Assembly (NCBI GenBank): GCA_016219075.1
Contig: JACRCJ010000184.1
Location: 1-18,580, forward strand
Length of the DNA: 18,580 bases
Direction: 5' to 3'
Source: Deltaproteobacteria bacterium
GTDB lineage: Bacteria > Desulfobacterota > GWC2-55-46
Shown here: positions 8,000-14,331 of the stretch, in pieces
Numbering within the stretch: the first letter of the stretch is position 1
Layout of the letters: the number at the start of each line of letters is the position of its first letter
Program-made: the position numbers and the translations under genes
The notes under the pieces: generated by a model
Told to the model about the DNA's origin: nothing
Seen by the model: only the letters and a program-made list of their open reading frames with translations
Databases searched by the model: none

Positions 8000-8734
8000 A
8001 TGCCAAAAATACCAGATAAGGGCCCGGCTCAACTACCGTCGCTATCGGACGACGAGACTGTTGAGGAGCTCGGCCCTTATCTTTTTATACAGAAGAAGAA
8101 CGGCCACAGGCTCACCGTTGACACGGTCCTACTCGCGGACTTCCTTCCAGGACTTGAAAAAACGGACTCGGTAATAGACCTCGGCACCGGCACAGGCGCG
8201 CTCCCGCTCATCCTTTCGGAGAAGACCCCGGTTGAACAGATTACCGGCGTGGAGGTAGACGGTATAGCGGCCTCAATAGCCCGGAGGAATGTAGCGGCCA
8301 ACGGCCTCGAAACCCGGATAACCATACTTGAAAGGGACTTCAGGGACTTGAAAGACGGTTTTCCCGAAGGGGCTTTCTCCGTCGTTGTAAGTAACCCCCC
8401 GTACATCAAGGCCGGCGCCGGACGGGTAAGCCCCTACAGGGGAAGAGACGCTGCGCGGTGCGAACTCCTCGGAGGGTTAAGAGACCTTGTGGCGGCTTCT
8501 AAACACCTGGCCGGAGAAAAGGGGCGCGTCTACTTCGTCTTCCCCGTTAAAAGGCTCTTTGAGATGCTCGGCGAATTAAGGGTAGCGGGCTTGAAGACCG
8601 GCAGGCTCAGGTTCGTCCATACGGATGAAAAAAAAGAGGCAAAGCTCTTCCTGATAGAGGCGGGGCGTTGCGCTGACCTTATGCTTGAGATAGAAGAGCC
8701 TGTCTTTTTACCAAAACTCCCGGGGGCGGGCTAA
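8000..8734 (+). CDS. TrmN6-like SAM-dependent methyltransferase (tRNA1Val A37 N6-methyltransferase family)
   Basis: 244 residues with a Rossmann-type methyltransferase fold. DLGTGTGALPLIL (60-72) is the SAM-binding motif I. GVEVDGIAASIARRN supplies the acidic residue for the ribose. NPPY (132-135) is the catalytic motif of N6-adenine and related amino-methyltransferases. The preceding segment QKKNGHRLTVDTVLLADF is characteristic of the YfiC/TrmN6 group, which methylates A37 of tRNA1(Val) in E. coli; exact substrate here is inference. The ATG has little Shine-Dalgarno. The gene lies 40 bases after the DUF1015 gene. Its stop codon TAA is formed at the very edge of a MITE-like element whose removal would leave the same stop. 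Confidence 0.85.
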   Translation: MPKIPDKGPAQLPSLSDDETVEELGPYLFIQKKNGHRLTVDTVLLADFLPGLEKTDSVIDLGTGTGALPLILSEKTPVEQITGVEVDGIAASIARRNVAANGLETRITILERDFRDLKDGFPEGAFSVVVSNPPYIKAGAGRVSPYRGRDAARCELLGGLRDLVAASKHLAGEKGRVYFVFPVKRLFEMLGELRVAGLKTGRLRFVHTDEKKEAKLFLIEAGRCADLMLEIEEPVFLPKLPGAG

Positions 8735-8888
8735 CAGGTTGCTGAAAAACTCAAAATCACATTCAGGCTGCTCAAAAAGTTCAAGATGCAAGGAGTCGAA
8801 AAATGAGGAATGAGGCGTACTTACCTTGTACGCCGCAATGACGAATTTTGAAGACGACGCCGCAGATTGGGCTTTTTCAGCAGCCTGC
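8734..8888. mobile_element. MITE-like palindromic element between two convergent genes
   Basis: About 155 bases bounded by TA on each side (8732-8733 and 8889-8890). The ends are imperfect terminal inverted repeats: ACAGGTTGCTGAAAAA at the left, matched by TTTTTCAGCAGCCTGC at the right. A second CAGGCTGCTCAAAAA (from 8764) is an internal direct copy of the left end, 29 bases away. The centre folds as GGCGTAC (8814-8820) with GTACGCC (8828-8834) around a 7-base loop. It has no coding capacity, so it would need a transposase supplied in trans. The TA flanks suggest an IS630/Tc1-mariner type mobiliser; that is inference. As RNA it could also serve as a bidirectional terminator-like hairpin. Confidence 0.8.
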
Positions 8889-9388
8889 TAAGACTTTGAC
8901 CGTGAAAACGCCCTGATGATGGCCTCTTTGAGCCTCTCGTCTTTCAGCCCGGCGGTTGTGTCATCGATAAAGCATTTTTCCTCAGGGGTCAGCTCTCTCT
9001 GGGGGGTCTTCGGGGCAGCGGGTTTTGAGGTGGCGTACGGGGTAACGGCGCCGATCTTGAAGATTATCTCGGTGACGGTCTTTTCGCCGAGCCTGTCGTT
9101 GAGTTTGGAGATAAGGGAGCTCTTCTGGTATACGAGTTCGGTCATCCAGGCCGAGGTGGCCACCGTACAGTGCAGAACAGTTCCTATGAGCCTCAGGGGG
9201 GCGCTACGCCTATTGATCCCGGCGCCGACGCATTCGGCCCATGCCTTTTTAAGGTTGTGCTCCTTTATCTTTGAGGCGAGTCCGAGAGAAGCGAAGGAAG
9301 AGCCGAGGATGGAGTTTATCTGCTCCGGGGCCCCGGTCTTTTTGGAGTTACTGTTGAAGCGGCCTGTAAGTCTACTGTTTCGGGCCAT
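8888..9388 (-). CDS. DUF721 domain protein (DciA-like replicative helicase loader)
   Basis: A 166-residue cytosolic protein. Residues ~25-110 form a DUF721 domain: INSILGSSFASLGLASKIKEHNL, then KKAWAECVGAGINRRSAPLRL, the aspartate-less strand GTVLHCTVATSAWMTELVYQ, and LISKLNDRLGEKTVTEIIFKIG. In other bacteria the DUF721 protein DciA assists loading of the DnaB replicative helicase; assigning that role here rests on family membership. The C-terminal ~50 residues are charged and low in conservation, as usual. The start codon directly follows the stop of the small membrane-protein gene upstream (TGA-ATG with no spacing), so translation is probably coupled. The stop codon TAG lies exactly at the MITE-like element. 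Confidence 0.85.
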   Translation of the reverse strand: MARNSRLTGRFNSNSKKTGAPEQINSILGSSFASLGLASKIKEHNLKKAWAECVGAGINRRSAPLRLIGTVLHCTVATSAWMTELVYQKSSLISKLNDRLGEKTVTEIIFKIGAVTPYATSKPAAPKTPQRELTPEEKCFIDDTTAGLKDERLKEAIIRAFSRSKS

Positions 9389-9661
9389 TCAGGAGACCTT
9401 TGCTGAAGTGTTAAGCCTGCCGCCGAGGAGTTGGCCAAGGACGGCGCCAACTACGAGTATGGGGATGAATTTGTAGCCGAACCCCGCCATTGTCCTCAAG
9501 ACGAAAATGAACGGGATGGGCAGATGGATATACAGGAACCACATCACCGAAAACTTTTTGGTCCTAACCCTCAGGTACCCGAAAGGCAAGTTCAAAACCA
9601 GCGCGGCAAGTGTCAATAGTGCCAGTACTGAGATGGTGTTCCAGATACTCATGTCACTCAA
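9389..9661 (-). CDS. Small conserved-looking membrane protein, function unknown
   Basis: A 90-residue protein with three predicted membrane segments (about 7-25, 39-57 and 62-80). They are separated by a short basic loop LRVRTKKF (30-37) and by the segment FVLRTMAGFGYKF (about 53-65). I do not recognise a named family. The LNLPFGYLRVRTKKFS and WFLYIHLPIPF segments look like conserved sequence, and the hydrophobic pattern with positive-inside charges supports a real gene. It is the first gene of a two-gene minus-strand unit, ending immediately before the DUF721 start codon. The ATG at 9661 has a modest GAG-type Shine-Dalgarno in TTGAGTGACATG; a second Met lies three codons in. Confidence 0.75.
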   Translation of the reverse strand: MSDMSIWNTISVLALLTLAALVLNLPFGYLRVRTKKFSVMWFLYIHLPIPFIFVLRTMAGFGYKFIPILVVGAVLGQLLGGRLNTSAKVS

Positions 9662-9787
9662 GTTATCAAAAAGACTATAGTCCTGTCAATCTGCTTATTT
9701 TTAACTTTCTGTTTTTAAAGAAAAAATAAGAGGAGAAGCATCAGCAAAGCCGTAGCGGTATGAGCTTAACTTTTTTCGATAATAACC

Positions 9788-9816
9788 TTGACATAACGGG
9801 CCTTTATTTATATGAT
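9788..9816 (+). promoter_or_regulatory. Strong sigma-70-type promoter for ffh
   Basis: TTGACA (9788-9793) and TATGAT (9811-9816) are separated by exactly 17 bases, with an AT-rich flank (TATATAATTT continues downstream). This is a full -35 match and a five-of-six -10 match, the best promoter in the window. Transcription would begin near 9823, giving an ffh leader of about 145 bases. Confidence 0.75.
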
Positions 9817-9873
9817 TATATAATTTACTCAATGTTTTGAAAGGTTTTACCAGGCAATCGGCTTCCAATACCG

Positions 9874-9915
9874 GCAGGACCAGTCCGGAGAGCCATTTTC
9901 ACCGCTCCGTCCTGC
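9874..9915 (+). promoter_or_regulatory. Hairpin in the ffh 5' leader
   Basis: GCAGGA (9874-9879) pairs with TCCTGC (9910-9915), and CGGAG (9886-9890) pairs with CTCCG (9905-9909). The two stems stack, with a 6-base bulge on the 5' side and a 14-base loop. No T-run follows, so it is not a terminator. It lies in the predicted leader 54 bases before the ATG and could affect mRNA stability or translation; no known family is recognised. Confidence 0.45.
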
Positions 9916-9969
9916 AAGGCATTTTAACCGTCGTTAACGGGCCAAAAGGGTAACGGGATAAGGTAAGAG

Positions 9970-11301
9970 ATGTTAGAATCATTATCGGATAAATTCAGAA
10001 AGATACTCAAGGACGTAAGAGGTCTTGGGGCCATCTCTGAGGCCAATATCCAGGAGGCCCTGAAAGAGGTCAGGCTCGCGCTCCTTGAAGCCGACGTCAA
10101 CTTTGCAGTCGTCAAGGATTTTGTGGCGACCGTAAAGGAAAAGGCGATGGGCAAGGAGGTCCTCGAAAGCCTGTCTCCGGGCCAGCAGTTCACCAAGATC
10201 GTCCATGACGAGCTGACTGCTCTTTTGGGAGGAGAGAACTCGGGCCTTGAGCTCTCTGGCAAGCCCGCTGTCATCATGCTTGTGGGGCTTCAGGGCTCGG
10301 GCAAGACAACTACAACGGCCAAGCTCGCCTATCATCTGAAGAAAAAGGGGAGGAACCCCTATATAGTCCCGGCCGACCTTTTCAGGCTCGCCGCCGTTTT
10401 GCAGCTTAAAAGGCTCGCCTCCGAAATAAAGGTCGACTGCTTCGACAGCGAAGGCATGAGCAGCCCTCCTGATATCTGCAGGGAGGCTTTAAGGGTAGCG
10501 GCCTTGAAAGGCTATGATATACTTCTTGTAGACACCGCCGGAAGGCTCGCCATAGATGCGCTCCTGATGGATGAACTGAAGACCCTCAAGGAGATACTCA
10601 GGCCCTCCGAGATACTCTTCGTCGCGGACTCGATGACGGGCCAGGACGCCGTAAACACGGCCAGGGGCTTTAACGAGGCCATAGGCGTATCAGGAGTCGT
10701 CCTGACCAAGTTCGACGGCGACGCAAGGGGAGGGGCGGCCCTTTCGATGAGGCTTACTACCGGCAGACCGATAAAGTTCATCGGCACCGGGGAGAAGGTC
10801 GACTGCCTCGAGGTATTCCACCCCTCAAGGCTTGCCGGCAGGATTCTCGACATGGGCGACGTGATGACCCTCATCGAGAAGGCCCAGACGACATTTGACG
10901 AAAAGCAGTCGAAGGAGCTTCAGCAGAAGCTCAAAAAAGACACATTCACGCTCGAAGACTTCAAGAACCAGCTCCAGCAGATAAAAAAGCTCGGCTCCAT
11001 AGAGAGTATACTTTCGATGGTCCCGGGGTTCAGCGCCCTAAAGCAGAGCAAAGACCTGAAGGTGGACGAGAAGGACCTTTCAAGGACCGAGGCTATCATA
11101 AACTCCATGACCATGAAGGAACGGCACGACCCCAACATACTGAACGCGAGCAGGCGTCAGAGGATCGCCAAGGGGAGCGGCACGAAGGTTTCTGAGGTCA
11201 ACAAGCTCATAAACCAGTACTCCGACATGCGTAAGATGATAAAGAAGCTCAAGAACTCAGGGGGCAGGGGATTGAAGGGGCTCTTCCAGAACCGGATGTA
11301 A
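9970..11301 (+). CDS. ffh: Signal recognition particle protein Ffh (SRP54)
   Basis: A 443-residue GTPase that binds SRP RNA and emerging signal sequences and docks with FtsY for membrane targeting. The N domain is residues 1-~90. The G domain has GLQGSGKT (106-113), DTAGR (188-192), TKFDGDARGG and FIGTGEKVDCLEVFHPSRLAGRILDMGD. The M domain has SMTMKERHDPNILNASRRQRIAKGSG, the RNA-binding helix region. Two departures are visible: the usual RPAA motif reads RLAA (L140), and the finger loop between LGSIESIL and LSRTEA has only one methionine, whereas it is Met-rich in E. coli. The GTP-binding motifs look intact. It has its own promoter, and repeat copy 2 separates it from rpsP. Confidence 0.96.
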   Translation: MLESLSDKFRKILKDVRGLGAISEANIQEALKEVRLALLEADVNFAVVKDFVATVKEKAMGKEVLESLSPGQQFTKIVHDELTALLGGENSGLELSGKPAVIMLVGLQGSGKTTTTAKLAYHLKKKGRNPYIVPADLFRLAAVLQLKRLASEIKVDCFDSEGMSSPPDICREALRVAALKGYDILLVDTAGRLAIDALLMDELKTLKEILRPSEILFVADSMTGQDAVNTARGFNEAIGVSGVVLTKFDGDARGGAALSMRLTTGRPIKFIGTGEKVDCLEVFHPSRLAGRILDMGDVMTLIEKAQTTFDEKQSKELQQKLKKDTFTLEDFKNQLQQIKKLGSIESILSMVPGFSALKQSKDLKVDEKDLSRTEAIINSMTMKERHDPNILNASRRQRIAKGSGTKVSEVNKLINQYSDMRKMIKKLKNSGGRGLKGLFQNRM

Positions 11302-11731
11302 GGGCGGCCACGGGAGTCCGGGGGGAGTAAGGCTGAGAGAACCTCCGGCGGTGTTTCAGACGAAAAAATGACCACCCCGGCATAATGAATCTCCCCGGAG
11401 CAATTCTTCGGGGTATTTGAAAACAGCCTATGTTATTAGATGTTTTGTATTGTTTTTAACAAAACACCAGGGGCATTGCGTAGCGAGCATAAAGGAGAGC
11501 GAGCAAGCAAGCCTCTGTATTTATTGCGAGCGAGCTTGACAGCGAGCAGAGCAATAGCCCCGAGGCGCGCGCCAGCGCGCAAAAAGGCCTTTTGTATTGC
11601 GCAGCAAGCTGCGGGGTATTAGACCCGAAGGCATAATAAACCGCGGGGTGTCAGACGCTAAAAAACCGGAGACAATGAGCCGGTGAGTAAAAAAGAGAAC
11701 AAACTAAAAAAGGCGGAGGCAGAGAAAGTAA
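11302..11731. other. ffh-rpsP intergenic region (repeat copy 2)
   Basis: 430 bases. The first ~84 bases after ffh have no T-run terminator. Repeat copy 2 fills 11386-11640, followed by an extra hairpin-module half (GCGGGGTGTCAGACGC, 11643-11658). About 70 purine-rich bases then lead to the rpsP Shine-Dalgarno (GGAGG, 11715-11719, 12 bases before the ATG). No clear promoter is visible in the purine-rich stretch, so rpsP may be read from ffh or from within the repeat. Confidence 0.6.
11386..11640 (+). repeat. Dispersed structured repeat, copy 2
   Basis: Same element as copies 1 and 3, same orientation. The leading stem-loop (11393-11413) is identical to copy 1. The T-rich block, the GGGGCATTGC/GCAATAGCCCC pair, GCGCGC-gcca-GCGCGC and the AAAAGGCCTTTT palindrome are all present. 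The 3' end differs: CGCAGC-aa-GCTGCG (about 11600-11613) precedes GGGGTATTAGACCC, whereas copies 1 and 3 have a shorter ACCGGGT form. This is the only copy open enough to hold a 60-codon frame (11440-11622), which copies 1 and 3 interrupt with a stop. Confidence 0.85.
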
Positions 11732-11992
11732 ATGGCAGTTAAGATCAGGTTGACCAGGCAGGGTGGCAAGAAGAAACCGTTTTACCGTATAGTCGTAGCC
11801 AATTCGGAGTCGCCGAGGGACGGCAGCTTCCTGGAAGTCGTCGGCACATACGACCCGATGGCCAACCCGGCGAAGGCGGCGCTTAAGAACGAAAGGGTGG
11901 ATTTCTGGCTCGGCCAGGGCGCGATCCCGTCCGAGACCGTAAAGCATATCCTCAAGAAGGCCGGTATCGCAAAAGAGACCAAGGCCGCCTGA
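11732..11992 (+). CDS. rpsP: 30S ribosomal protein S16
   Basis: 86 residues, the normal bacterial S16 length. The start VKIRLTRQGGKKKPFYRIVVA and the core SPRDGSFLEVVGTYDP are diagnostic; NERVDFWLGQGAIPSETVKHIL follows, with a short basic tail. S16 binds 16S rRNA early in 30S assembly. It heads a tight cluster with khpA, rimM and trmD, the common bacterial arrangement. Repeat copy 2 lies directly upstream, and the gene has a recognisable GGAGG Shine-Dalgarno at slightly long spacing. Confidence 0.98.
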   Translation: MAVKIRLTRQGGKKKPFYRIVVANSESPRDGSFLEVVGTYDPMANPAKAALKNERVDFWLGQGAIPSETVKHILKKAGIAKETKAA

Positions 11993-12023
11993 CCCCTGTA
12001 CCGGTACAATCTGGAGGTGTCGC

Positions 12024-12254
12024 ATGAAGGATCTGATCGAGTATATTGCCAAAGCGCTCGTTGACCAGCCGGACCAGGTCAGGGTGATTGAAGTAGAAGG
12101 CGAGAAGACATCGGTTATAGAGCTTTCAGTCGCGAAAGAAGACCTCGGTAAGATCATAGGTAAACAGGGGAGGACCGCCAGAGCCCTCAGGACCATCCTG
12201 ACGGCCGCTTCGACGAAGCTAAAAAAACGGTCGGTCCTCGAGATAATTGAATAA
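12024..12254 (+). CDS. khpA: KH-domain RNA-binding protein KhpA
   Basis: A 76-residue protein consisting of one KH domain. The GxxG RNA-binding loop is GKQG (46-49) within LGKIIGKQGRTARALRTIL. In bacteria where it has been studied, KhpA pairs with KhpB/EloR and binds RNA, affecting cell division and sRNA handling; here only the fold is supported. It has a very good Shine-Dalgarno (GGAGGT, six bases before ATG), is 31 bases after rpsP, and overlaps the rimM start by eight bases, so the cluster is translationally coupled. Confidence 0.93.
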   Translation: MKDLIEYIAKALVDQPDQVRVIEVEGEKTSVIELSVAKEDLGKIIGKQGRTARALRTILTAASTKLKKRSVLEIIE

Positions 12255-12762
12255 AGACGAGATAATTCCGGTAGGCAGGATCACCGGCGTCCACGGCATA
12301 AAAGGCGAGATCAAGGTGGCTCTTTACGGCGACCTTGACGGCTTCGAGTGGACCGCCGTTTTCATAACCGGCAAAAACAGAAGGGAAGAACACAGAGTTC
12401 TGAGGGTGCGCCCGCACAAGGGCGCGCTCATATTCGAGCTTGAGGGTTACTCCACAAGGAGCGCATCCGAACCTCTGGTCGGCCTTGAGGTCTCGATCCG
12501 CGCCGAAGACCTCCCGGAACTTTCCGAGGACGAGTACTACTACTCTGACCTTGTCGGTATGGATGTCTGGTCGGACGACGGCAGGCACATCGGCGCCGTC
12601 ACCAACATCATCCCGACCGGGAGTAACGATGTGCTTGAGGTGCACGGAGAACTCGGCGAGGTGCTGATACCGGCCATCGAGGAGACGGTTTTAAAGGTCG
12701 ACATGGAGAACAGGCGTGTTACCGTGCGTCTCCTGGAGGGGCTTTTACCGGGTGAAAAATGA
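12247..12762 (+). CDS. rimM: Ribosome maturation factor RimM
   Basis: 171 residues, normal length. RimM binds S19 and the 30S head and aids 16S rRNA maturation. The N-terminal barrel shows IPVGRITGVHGIKGEIKV and a final LEGYSTRSASEPLVGLEV; the PRC-barrel half has DEYYYSDLVGMDVWSDDGRHIGAV, then VLIPAIEETVLKVDMENRRVTV. The start is TTG at 12247, inside the end of khpA (8-base overlap); no ATG or GTG fits the family's N-terminus, so a TTG start with translational coupling is the best choice. It ends in a 4-base ATGA overlap with trmD. Confidence 0.95.
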   Translation: MNKDEIIPVGRITGVHGIKGEIKVALYGDLDGFEWTAVFITGKNRREEHRVLRVRPHKGALIFELEGYSTRSASEPLVGLEVSIRAEDLPELSEDEYYYSDLVGMDVWSDDGRHIGAVTNIIPTGSNDVLEVHGELGEVLIPAIEETVLKVDMENRRVTVRLLEGLLPGEK

Positions 12763-13481
12763 GGTTTGACATACTGACCCTCTTTCCCGAGTTTTTCAGC
12801 TCCCCTTTGAACCAGAGCCTTTTGGGAAAGGCTTTAGCCAAAGGGGTCTTGTCCGTCAATACATACAACATTAGGGACTTCACCACCGACAGACACAGGA
12901 CCACCGATGACAGCCCGTACGGCGGTGGTCACGGCATGGTCATGAAGGTTGAGCCAGTGGTCAGGGCCCTTGAGGCCCTGAGGTCAGATTGCGCCGGGGC
13001 GCGGGTGATACTGACCACCCCGCAGGGCGTTCCTTTGACTCAGGCTCTGGCCGGGGAACTCTCGCGGGAAGAGAGGCTTATAATCGTATGCGGCAGGTAC
13101 GAAGGTGTAGATGAGAGGATAAGGGCCTTTGTCGATACCGAGGTGTCGCTGGGAGACTTTGTCCTCACGGGCGGGGAGATAGCGGCCCTCGCGCTCATAG
13201 ACTCCGTAGGAAGGCTTGTACCCGATGTCCTCGGTGAACCGGGCTCAGCGGCCCATGACTCTTTCTCGGACGGGCTTCTGGAGTACCCGCAGTACACAAG
13301 GCCGGAAGACTTCAGGGGGCAAATGGTCCCTCCCGTGCTCCTCTCCGGGAACCACGCCGAGATAGAGCGGTGGCGCAGAATTGAGAGCCTTAAACGGACC
13401 TTCAAAAGAAGGCCCGACCTTATTGAGAAGGCCGTGCTTACCGAGGCCGAAAGAAGACTCCTCAAAGAGACCGCCGGGTAA
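12759..13481 (+). CDS. trmD: tRNA (guanine-37-N1)-methyltransferase TrmD
   Basis: 240 residues; methylates N1 of G37 next to the anticodon using SAM, preventing +1 frameshifting. SPOUT-class trefoil-knot motifs are present: MRFDILTLFPEFF start, SPYGGGHGMVMKVEPV, LTTPQGVPLTQ, VCGRYEGVDERI, EVSLGDFVLTGGEIAAL, and the linker EYPQYTRPEDF before the C-terminal domain (PVLLSGNHAEIERWR). The ATG overlaps the rimM stop. In most bacteria rplS follows immediately; here repeat copy 3 and an AT-rich region intervene (416 bases). Confidence 0.98.
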   Translation: MRFDILTLFPEFFSSPLNQSLLGKALAKGVLSVNTYNIRDFTTDRHRTTDDSPYGGGHGMVMKVEPVVRALEALRSDCAGARVILTTPQGVPLTQALAGELSREERLIIVCGRYEGVDERIRAFVDTEVSLGDFVLTGGEIAALALIDSVGRLVPDVLGEPGSAAHDSFSDGLLEYPQYTRPEDFRGQMVPPVLLSGNHAEIERWRRIESLKRTFKRRPDLIEKAVLTEAERRLLKETAG

Positions 13482-13511
13482 AAGGGGCGGTGACGGTTCG
13501 AGGGCCTTTTA

Positions 13512-13762
13512 TAAACCTCTCCGTAGCGAGCTGCGGGGTATCTGAAAACAACTCATGTTATTATATGTTTTGTATTGTTTTTAACAAAACACCAGGTCCA
13601 TTGCGCAGTGAATAAAGGAGAGCGAGCGAGCAAGCCTCTGTATTTATTGCGAGCGAGCATGCCAGAGCGGAGCAATAGCCCCAAGGCGCGCTGTAGCAAA
13701 AAAAGGCCTTTTGTAAAGCGCGGAAAACTACCGGGTATTAGCAGACCCTAAGAGAGAATAAA
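13512..13762 (+). repeat. Dispersed structured repeat, copy 3
   Basis: The most diverged of the three copies, same orientation. Its leading stem-loop (13519-13538) has different bases and a 4-base loop (CGAG) but keeps an 8-bp stem, with paired or wobble-compatible changes. The T-rich block and the AAAAGGCCTTTT palindrome are conserved. GGGGCATTGC has become GGTCCATTGC without a matching change in GCAATAGCCCC, and the GCGCGC hairpin is lost. The closing hairpin GGGT/ACCC is kept with three extra loop bases. A stop in the 60-codon frame seen in copy 2 argues against coding. Confidence 0.85.
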
Positions 13763-13820
13763 TATAAGACGATGAGGGTTTTCAGAGCACTAAAAAATAA
13801 TAAAAACATGCAATTTTGTA

Positions 13821-13849
13821 TTGCAATTATCTAAAAACTAAAGCATAAT
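13821..13849 (+). promoter_or_regulatory. Candidate promoter for rplS
   Basis: TTGCAA (13821-13826) and CATAAT (13844-13849) are 17 bases apart, matching four of six and five of six consensus positions. It lies in the AT-rich stretch and would give a leader of about 40 bases. A 6-bp inverted repeat (13809-13825) overlaps the -35 and could be a binding site. Its placement supports separate transcription of rplS. Confidence 0.5.
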
Positions 13850-13897
13850 GACAAACTTTACTGCTTATCATAACCGTCAGTCAATCAGGAGGGTAGT

Positions 13898-14239
13898 ATG
13901 GGAGTACTGCAAGATATCGAAAAGGACTATATAAGGACGGATATCCCGGAATTCGGCCCCGGCGACACCTTGCTCGTAAAGGTCAAGATCAAGGAAGGCG
14001 ACAAGGAGAGGATCCAGCCTTTCGAAGGGACCGTGATAAAGAAGAGGGGCGGCGGAGTAAGGTCGACCTTCACAGTGAGGAAGATCTCCTACGGAGTAGG
14101 AGTTGAGAGGATATTCCCCACCAACTCCCCGGCCCTTGACTCGGTCAAGGTGCTCTCCAGAGGCAAGGTAAGAAGGGCGAAGCTCTACTACCTGAGGGAC
14201 CTGAAGGGCAAGGCCGCCAGGATCAAGGTAAAGAGATAA
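13898..14239 (+). CDS. rplS: 50S ribosomal protein L19
   Basis: 113 residues, normal length. L19 sits at the 30S-50S interface. Motifs: FGPGDTLLVKVKIKEGDKER, IQPFEGTVIKKRGGGVRSTFTVRKIS, GVGVERIFPTNSP and RRAKLYYLRDLKGKAARI, all diagnostic. It has the strongest Shine-Dalgarno in the window (AGGAGGG), apparently its own promoter, and a strong terminator 23 bases after its stop, so it looks like a one-gene transcription unit in spite of its usual operon partners lying just upstream. Confidence 0.98.
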   Translation: MGVLQDIEKDYIRTDIPEFGPGDTLLVKVKIKEGDKERIQPFEGTVIKKRGGGVRSTFTVRKISYGVGVERIFPTNSPALDSVKVLSRGKVRRAKLYYLRDLKGKAARIKVKR

Positions 14240-14262
14240 GTACAGTTTCCCGGCTCTTAACG

Positions 14263-14295
14263 GGTGTCCGGCCTTGAAGGCCGGACACCTTTTTT
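14263..14295 (+). terminator. Strong intrinsic terminator after rplS
   Basis: GGTGTCCGGCCT (14263-14274) pairs perfectly with AGGCCGGACACC (14278-14289) around a 3-base loop, followed by six T residues (14290-14295). A 12-bp GC-rich stem with a T-run is near ideal for rho-independent termination on the + strand. Confidence 0.95.
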
Positions 14296-14331
14296 CAATC
14301 TCCGCTTTTCGTCCCCGGCACCCCTTAAACT

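Larger units (their letters stand above)
9662..9969. other. Divergent intergenic region between the membrane-protein gene and ffh
   Basis: 308 bases, AT-rich on the left two thirds. On the + strand it carries the ffh promoter (9788-9816) and a leader hairpin (9874-9915). On the minus side, TTGACA (complement of 9684-9689) and a 10-base palindrome GACTATAGTC (9673-9682) lie just before the membrane-protein start. They do not form a well-spaced -35/-10 pair ending before the ATG, so I leave the minus-strand promoter uncalled. No small gene is convincing. Confidence 0.6.
13482..13897. other. trmD-rplS intergenic region (repeat copy 3 and AT-rich leader)
   Basis: 416 bases that split the usual trmD-rplS pair. 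Repeat copy 3 occupies 13512-13762. The remaining ~135 bases are conspicuously AT-rich compared with everything around them. They contain a promoter candidate (13821-13849), an inverted repeat TGCAAT-tttgt-ATTGCA (13809-13825) overlapping the -35, and a strong AGGAGGG Shine-Dalgarno just before rplS. No coding frame is credible. Confidence 0.65.

Noticed and set aside
8916..9476. 186-codon + strand frame opposite the DUF721 gene
   Set aside because: It is antisense to a recognised DUF721 domain and spans the gene junction with the membrane-protein gene.
9759..9839. 26-codon frame starting ATGAGCTTAACT before ffh
   Set aside because: It spans the -35/-10 promoter, has no Shine-Dalgarno and is AT-rich intergenic sequence.
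9871..9915. SRP (4.5S) RNA gene upstream of ffh
   Set aside because: AGTCCGGAGAG resembles part of the SRP RNA tip but the GGAAGCAGC segment and the closing helix are missing.
11440..11622. 60-codon + strand frame inside repeat copy 2
   Set aside because: The same frame is interrupted by TAA in copies 1 and 3 soon after the conserved block, so it is not under coding constraint; it is a by-product of the repeat.
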